From JAUIET01 sp964352475 (GTDB lineage Bacteria; Pseudomonadota; Gammaproteobacteria; Pseudomonadales; JAUIET01): a stretch of 64,000 nucleotides of DNA. How positions within the stretch are numbered: position 1 is the stretch's first letter; the number at the start of each line of letters is the position of its first letter. Below are positions 58,501-64,000 of the stretch, piece by piece. Made by a program: the position numbers and the translations under genes. The notes below the pieces were generated by a model, which was not told the DNA's origin, did not search any database, and was given only the letters and a program-made list of their open reading frames with translations. The stretch spans positions 1 through 64,000 of the forward strand of contig CAYGSL010000010.1 of NCBI GenBank assembly GCA_964352475.1. The letters run 5' to 3'.

Positions 58501-60960
58501 ATCATTACCGTCAGTGCCGATAATATTTTCCACATTACGCAAGGTGTCGTTGGCGCTGCCGTCCACGATAACGCTTGCATCCTGCGCACCCGCCAAGGTT
58601 GTACTGATGAAATTGGCGCTTTCCAGAACAGAGTAATCAATAGTGTCGCTGTCGGCGCCGCCATCGACCGTGTCCGACCCTTCGCTGGCAAGGATCAGAT
58701 CATCGCCGGCGTCGCCATTAATAGCGTCATCACCGTCGCCGCCATCCAGCGTATCGACACCGCCACCACCAGAGATAGTGTCGTCGCCTCCGGCACCGAA
58801 TAGAATCTGATCATTATCATCGCCGGTGATTGTGTCGCCGAACTCAGAACCACTAACGTCTTCTATGTTGCGCAGCCGATCCACCTCGGAGCCCATCACA
58901 GCAGTCGTGAAGCCCTGATTGTCGGCAACTTCCGACAAGTCTATGCTGACCGCCTGGGCCGCGCGGCTGAAATCAATGACATCGCGTTCCCCATCACCGC
59001 CATCCAGCTCATCATTGCCGCGGCCACCGGACAGTCGATCATTGCCTGCGCCGCCGAATATGGCGTTGTCGTCATCAGAGCCATGAATGCGGTCGTCGAA
59101 GTCTGTGCCAACAATGTTCTCCACCCCTTGCAGAGTGTCGATATTGGATTCATCGACTGTTACGTTGTCTGCCGCCAAAGTGAGATCGGCATCGATTGCC
59201 TTGGTTTCCCCGGAGTAATCCGCTGTATCGGTGCCACTGCCACCAATCAACAGGTCATTACCACCGCGACCGGCCAGCAAGTCATTGCCAGCCCCACCAT
59301 CCAGCGTGTTATTCGCGTTGTTGCCGATCAACCGGTCGTCAGCCGTACCAGCCCGAATATTCTCAATCTCACGAACCCGGTCCACCTGAAACTCAGGGCC
59401 ATTACGGTCCACGTTGATCTCGGCGAAATCCTGAATCAGCAGAGAGAGATCAGCGTCAATCTCCACGCTGAGGTCGGAGTAATCCACCGTATCACTACCG
59501 GAACCACCAACCAGCGTGTCATCGCCCTCACCGCCTTGCAGTAAATCGTCGCCTTCCGCACCATCGATAAAGTCGTCACCGCGATTGCCACGAATGACAT
59601 CGTCGCCAGCACCGGCATTAACTACGTCGTCAGCTACCGACCCATCTATGGTGTCATTACCGGATCCGGTAAATACCCGGTTGCCGTTAGGATTGTTGGC
59701 CAACACCCAAACCTCATCACCGCTCTGGTTGATGAAATTCAGATCCTGCGGACCAAACACATTGCGAACCGAAATCAGCTGCTCATCCTGAGAGACCAAG
59801 GTTGGTTCCGGTGGTGGGGCCAGTGGTACACCATCCCCATCGGTGGTTTCTTCATTGAACTTTGAGGTTACTTTGAACTGAAGAGTGAACTCGTCATCAG
59901 ACGGCACGGGGTAACTGAGATTCAGCTTCACCGCACCACGATCATCGGTTTCAAAGTCCTCTATGGACCAGGTATTGCCGCTCTTGGTACCACCTTCTAT
60001 GACAAAACTGTCTGGCAGGCCGGTTAATTCAATTTTGTTGATTTCAAAACCTACCGGGAACTTCGGCGATACCTCAATCACCCTGGACATCAGGGTATTG
60101 CCAAAGAAGTCACTGTGGTCGGCTTCTACGATTAGGTCTTCAGTGGCGGTGGAAAAATTCAGCACTTCCGTCGAAAACTGCGATTCGTTGGAAGGATCAA
60201 ATGCTGAGGCTTCCGAACCACCGCCACCTTGTATCAGGCGGACTTCGTCGCTGCCAACCAATGTGGTCGTTTCTGATCTCGCCAACTGCAGGAGATTCAA
60301 GTCAAATAGCGCGATAACCTCGGGTTCGGGTGGCGCTTCACTGCTGGCGAAGCTGATGGCGCTGCTGGAGTCTTGCGAAACCGCTTTGGCCTCTTCGACG
60401 AACGTGCCCTCGTCGTCAATTGACCGGCGAGTTTGATTACCATCTTCTTCGTATTCAAATTTATTTTCAGACTGGCTTTGTGACTGCTCCTGTTGGGCTT
60501 GTACAACCTGCTGCAAAACAACTAATACTTCTTGCTGCTGCTGTGCTTCAGCTTCGGCTTCGGCAGCTGCTTCAGCTTTGGCTTCTGAATCCGATTCCGC
60601 CTTTTCCAAAGACTCAAAAGTCTCGCGCATAATGCTCGAGATAGCGATGAAGTCTTGCACACTTAAGTTACCCACCTCGCCAATCTTTGAAAGCAGGATA
60701 TGGGTTTCTATTAACTCATCGTCAAAATAGATCTCTGGCGATTCGTCTTCTTCAAATAACAGCAGTGCCAAGCTATTAAAAACGACCTTGGCATTATTGG
60801 TTTCATTGGTAACGATAATATCCGAATCAACAATATCAATCTTGGCGTCATCAAGAGACACATCACTGATATTGATTTTTGCCTTCGGCCCAACCACTAC
60901 AGAATCTGTGCTGTCTGTTTGGGCAAGACTGACATGGATACTAGCTACTTTCTGAACCAT
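55530..60960 (-). CDS. Giant RTX exoprotein, N-terminal part (same gene as 38255-55429)
   Basis: The first 1,810 codons. There is no signal peptide, as expected for type I export. Residues 1-105 are a compact alpha/beta domain. Residues 110-168 are a Glu/Ala/Gln-rich coiled coil (AKAEAAAEAEAEAQQQQ). A disordered acidic linker follows, then an Ig-like domain (about 285-365, with LTGLPDSFVIEGG). RTX repeats start near 430 and continue into the gap. The N-terminal coiled coil recalls SiiE, which uses one for surface retention. I see no LapG-type di-alanine cleavage site of the LapA kind. Joined with the other part, the product is 7,516 aa, roughly 750 kDa by estimate. Confidence 0.9.
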
Positions 60961-61089
60961 CTTTGCTTTTGCTCTCTTTTTTAGGTGTCAGGCACACACG
61001 CCCTCGCAAAAACTGCCCGGACGTACTCAATAAGCGTAGAAAAAGCACCTTGAATGGCTAGTTAGCAGTCAATGTGTTAAGTGGTTTAT

Positions 61090-61122
61090 GTCAGGTATCT
61101 GACGGGCGTCACAGAATTGACG
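61090..61122. promoter_or_regulatory. Interlocked TGAC/GTCA inverted repeats upstream of the giant gene
   Basis: Four half-sites alternate: GTCA (61090-61093), TGAC (61100-61103), GTCA (61108-61111) and TGAC (61118-61121). They form GTCAG-gtat-CTGAC, TGAC-gggc-GTCA and CGTCA-cagaat-TGACG. They lie about 130 bp before the giant gene start, in the 243-bp space behind the glycosyltransferase. The arrangement suggests a dimeric regulator binding cooperatively; no regulator is known from the window. No clear -10/-35 pair is visible nearby. Confidence 0.4.
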
Positions 61123-61203
61123 AGACAGCGGTTAATTATTAAGCAAATAGAAGATTGTTTTTTGCACAGTGTGAGCTAGCGCCGTGAAGAGTCACGCGGC
61201 ATG

Positions 61204-63339
61204 CTATGTGACCGCGCTTTGGCTTGCACTAAAGGTGACTCCGGCGGCATTCAGCATGCCACTAAAGCTATCAAGAAAATCCGAGTTCGAGTAGTTAGCC
61301 AACATGTATTTCTGCGCGGCTTGAACCGTATCCATTCGCATGGTTTCGTTATCCAGCACCGCCAGCAAACTCGCACGCCAGTCATCCGGAGTAGCGACCA
61401 GTGAGCCGCGATTTCTGCCAATCACTTCACGGTAAACTGAATGATTACTAGCCACTACGCTGGCGCCAACCGCGCTGTATTCCAGCCACTTGGTGCTTGA
61501 TTTATGCCGGTTGAAGCGAATATTGCTCAACGGGCAAAGACCAACAGACCAACGCCTACTCGCCAGGATGGATAAAAATTGATCATAATTCCAGTCTGGC
61601 GGAATTACCTTTACCCGTTCGCCAAATCTGTCCAGCTGCGGTGGCTTTGGAATCGTGCCCAGTAACTCAAACTCTGTGTCAGGTCGTTGCTCAAGTACGG
61701 CTACAATTCCATCAAGTGCCAGCGCTAGATCCTGCTCATGCCCGAAGCCCATGTAACCGAAGCGCGAGGGATTTGTTTGACCATGGTGTTGCATTACCTG
61801 GCCTGGGCACAATCTTTGTGCCGTATACACAGGTGTACTGAAACCCAGGCTTTTCAAGCTTTCACTCAAGGTCGCAGTAGCTGAGTAAATCAAATCTGCT
61901 TCACGCAGCTGATAGCGCAAGCGCTCTTGGCGAACCGGATCGGAATAGTATTTGTGTTTTTCCAGCCCAATATCAACCGGCACGTCCAGTAAATTGTCAT
62001 CGAGGCAGCAGACTACACGGGCGCCGAGCAGCTGCGCTCTCTGTAAAATGCCTTGAGCGTGCATTCCTGTGTATCGACAAAAAATAACGACATCCGGCTG
62101 AAACCGTGACAACACTCTGTCTGCGTAAGTCTTAAACACCAGCTTGCCCGCACCTCTAACCCTGCCCACAGCGCCGATGTCTGTCTCTGTCAGCACCTCG
62201 CAGTCGATCTCACCCGCATCAACCATGTCACGCAAAGGATGGGTGAATGCCAGTTGCAAGGTAGGCATTGTTGGTGAGTTGGCAATCAGCAACATTTTCA
62301 GAGGCGATTTTTTTGCAGTATGTTTCGCGACGGAAGCTTTGCGTTGACTGGCACGATACTCGTTGGCAGCTACCTGTTTCAGCGGCATATAGACGCGTTG
62401 CATGAATCGCTCAAATGCGCCGTTCTCTTCGCTTGTTGCAATTGACATTTGATAGCTACGCTGTAAACGCTCACGTTTTCGATTGGCCTGAATAAGCTGC
62501 TTGTGCGGAACGTAACCAGCTTGTTGGTCCGTGGCCTGATATTTTTTTCGGTTTTGCTCTGAGAATGGATCGAATTGAGGCTCCGACATATCATCCAGCT
62601 CTAAAAGTAACGAGGGGCGTGCGTATTCAAGCTGAATCTCAGTCTCTATACTCTCTCGGCTTATCACTCCCTCACACAGCATTTCATGCAGCGTTGCTAG
62701 CCATAAATGGCCGTGTTGATTCGCTGTAGAAACCCAGGGTTGTGTTTGCATGTCGGTGTAATGCAGATTGCAGGTTGAACTGTTCCAATGCTCAAGACTG
62801 TTCCATTCTGGCGGAATGCTGTATCCCAGCTCATGCTCCTGGAGGATACACAGTTCCTTCATCAGTTCTTCATACGTGTACTGACCGTCCAGCCCGGCAA
62901 TAATTGTTTCGGCATTCCAGTTCAGACGTTCGCAATCAAGCAGGCTAACCGCAGTTTGCTTGGGCCGAGACCTAATTGTGAATAATGTGGCAGCCCTGCG
63001 TTGCGCAATCACATCACTTTGAATCAACATCTTGTGGCCATTCATTGGAATGTCCCACAAATCACCAATATCAGAAAATACCAGCATGTCGGCGTCCATG
63101 TAGATCGCCTTGCCTTGATAGTCGGCAAGCTTTGGAATCGCGAATCGACTGAAAGAAAAGCCGGTGCGCGCGAGTTGACGTTTGTCTTTGGGCTCAGGCA
63201 GCGTTACGTGTTCGAGACTGTGCAGCCTGAACTGGCGTTGTGTGTGCTTTGCAATACTGTATTCCAGTACTTGCAAACCGATGCGCTGCGAGCGGTCGGT
63301 GCCTACGTAGATTTGAATTGTTGATGTGTTCTGCGTCAT
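61204..63339 (-). CDS. Two-domain glycosyltransferase (GT8-like plus GT4-like)
   Basis: A 711-aa cytosolic protein. The N-terminal 270 residues resemble GT8-type enzymes: IQIYVGTDRSQRIGLQVLEYS, FSRFAIPKL, and AIYMDADMLVF with the metal-binding D-x-D (D82, D84). After a basic linker (about 280-345) a GT-B/GT4-type domain begins (KMLLIANSPTMPTLQLAF), with FGYMGFGHEQDLALAL and the donor-site region KWLEYSAVGASVVAS. It is apparently a fused enzyme adding two sugars or one sugar with a second binding half. It sits upstream of the giant exoprotein on the same strand and could modify it or a surface polysaccharide (inference). Confidence 0.82.
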   Translation of the reverse strand: MTQNTSTIQIYVGTDRSQRIGLQVLEYSIAKHTQRQFRLHSLEHVTLPEPKDKRQLARTGFSFSRFAIPKLADYQGKAIYMDADMLVFSDIGDLWDIPMNGHKMLIQSDVIAQRRAATLFTIRSRPKQTAVSLLDCERLNWNAETIIAGLDGQYTYEELMKELCILQEHELGYSIPPEWNSLEHWNSSTCNLHYTDMQTQPWVSTANQHGHLWLATLHEMLCEGVISRESIETEIQLEYARPSLLLELDDMSEPQFDPFSEQNRKKYQATDQQAGYVPHKQLIQANRKRERLQRSYQMSIATSEENGAFERFMQRVYMPLKQVAANEYRASQRKASVAKHTAKKSPLKMLLIANSPTMPTLQLAFTHPLRDMVDAGEIDCEVLTETDIGAVGRVRGAGKLVFKTYADRVLSRFQPDVVIFCRYTGMHAQGILQRAQLLGARVVCCLDDNLLDVPVDIGLEKHKYYSDPVRQERLRYQLREADLIYSATATLSESLKSLGFSTPVYTAQRLCPGQVMQHHGQTNPSRFGYMGFGHEQDLALALDGIVAVLEQRPDTEFELLGTIPKPPQLDRFGERVKVIPPDWNYDQFLSILASRRWSVGLCPLSNIRFNRHKSSTKWLEYSAVGASVVASNHSVYREVIGRNRGSLVATPDDWRASLLAVLDNETMRMDTVQAAQKYMLANYSNSDFLDSFSGMLNAAGVTFSASQSAVT

Positions 63340-63552
63340 CCGTGTCCGCTACAACTCTTCATAAAACGGCGCCATGCAAACCAACGATGGCTGGGCAGGT
63401 GCGTTAATGCGATGAGATTACGGCATCCTTGCTGTATTTATGTACTAATTTTATTTGCGCAACACTCTTAGTGTAGCCCAATACACAGTAAAGCTCGCCG
63501 AGGGCTGTATTAATTCTGTGCAAAGCCGGGTACGAAACCACGGGGCCTACTC

Positions 63553-64000
63553 TCATTGAAGTCGAATACGGGATTCGTTCTCCATGCGTTCGATGATCAC
63601 GCCGATACGCTGGATACTCGCACCGGCATCCAACAGAATTTTTTCAGCATCCCGAGACAATATTATCAACATACCTCCATTTGTCTGTGGGTCTAACAGC
63701 AAATCTCTTCGCTCGCTCGATACAGATTCGGAAATATCACAGCTGTTCAGATAGTGCAATAGCTCTGGAAACAAACTCGAATGAACACCTTCAGCAATCA
63801 AACGCTCGCTACCCGGTAACGCAGGGATTGCCGCCACATCCAGCTCAGCAGCCAGACCTTCTGCCGGCAACATTTCCAATAAGTGCCCGATCAGACCAAA
63901 GCCACTTATGTCGGTTACCGAACTTGGTGAAATTGTCTGCAAGCGCTGCCATAAATCCCGATTACTGGTCAACATACTACTTAGCGCTGAATCCAGTTCA
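63553..64000 (-). CDS. selD: Selenide, water dikinase, C-terminal part (5' end beyond window)
   Basis: The visible 149 codons contain the AIRS-C domain of selenophosphate synthase: TDISGFGLIGHLLEML (family TDVTGFGLLGH) and LLLDPQTNGGMLIIL (family DPQTSGGLL). SelD makes selenophosphate from selenide and ATP for selenocysteine or selenouridine synthesis. The N-terminal catalytic Cys/Sec region is outside the window. The 213-bp gap to the glycosyltransferase (63340-63552) shows no gene. No selenoprotein is recognised in this window. Confidence 0.9.
   Translation of the reverse strand, partial: ELDSALSSMLTSNRDLWQRLQTISPSSVTDISGFGLIGHLLEMLPAEGLAAELDVAAIPALPGSERLIAEGVHSSLFPELLHYLNSCDISESVSSERRDLLLDPQTNGGMLIILSRDAEKILLDAGASIQRIGVIIERMENESRIRLQ

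Noticed and set aside
38361..59791. Many plus-strand open frames of 60-250 codons opposite the giant gene
   Set aside because: They are Pro/Ser/Val-rich mirror frames of the Gly/Asp codons on the minus strand, lack ribosome-binding sites and resemble no family.
38255..60960. CRISPR-like or satellite array suggested by regular DNA repeats
   Set aside because: The repeats keep one open reading frame, diverge mainly in a protein-like pattern and encode RTX nonapeptides. There are no identical repeats with unique spacers and no cas genes.

Overview
The window looks like a chromosomal contig from a marine, heterotrophic gammaproteobacterium, possibly of the OM60/Cellvibrionales type. The grounds are TonB-dependent receptors with EE(V/I)IVT(T/S)QKR boxes, a PlsB-type acyltransferase, a DpkA-like reductase, PilV- and YidB-like proteins, and SelD at the right edge. 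This is family-level inference; there is no rRNA to settle it. The contig carries two 100-N scaffold gaps (4163-4262 and 55430-55529), and both cut genes. Left third (1-28.4 kb): a truncated Cys-rich repeat protein coupled to a 55-aa protein. Two TonB-dependent receptors follow, beside a small catabolic set (carotenoid oxygenase, FrhB-like iron-sulfur protein, carboxymuconolactone decarboxylase-like protein, enoyl-CoA hydratase/isomerase). Next come a structured candidate RNA with promoter and terminator, two very small genes, a 267-bp MITE-like element and a PuuB-like oxidase. A tightly coupled minus-strand lipid operon (HAD-PlsC fusion with a histone-H1-like tail, PlsB, monoacylglycerol lipase-like hydrolase, Nudix) is followed by a DpkA-like reductase and an aldehyde dehydrogenase. 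A plus-strand run then carries a DHH phosphoesterase, mutarotase-like protein, DUF898 protein, M48 protease, nitroreductase, SnoaL-like protein and a lipoprotein esterase. Right half (29.9-61 kb): a minus-strand locus built around one enormous RTX-type exoprotein and its type I secretion system. In transcription order it holds the giant protein, a lone PilV-like minor pilin, an ABC exporter with a degenerate C39-like domain, an HlyD-type adaptor, a MotA/TolQ-like protein with a long helical tail, a MotB-like protein, and a TolC-like outer membrane protein. The parts list (proton-channel pair plus T1SS plus giant adhesin with an N-terminal coiled coil) parallels Salmonella SPI-4 (SiiA-F), with a different gene order, a different RTX-repeat passenger and an added pilin. 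The giant gene appears as two reading frames only because of the second N gap. An exact 55-bp duplication flanks that gap; collapsing it restores one frame of 7,516 codons. Inside, five super-repeats recur at exactly 1,239 bp (413 codons). Upstream lie a two-domain glycosyltransferase and the 3' end of selD.
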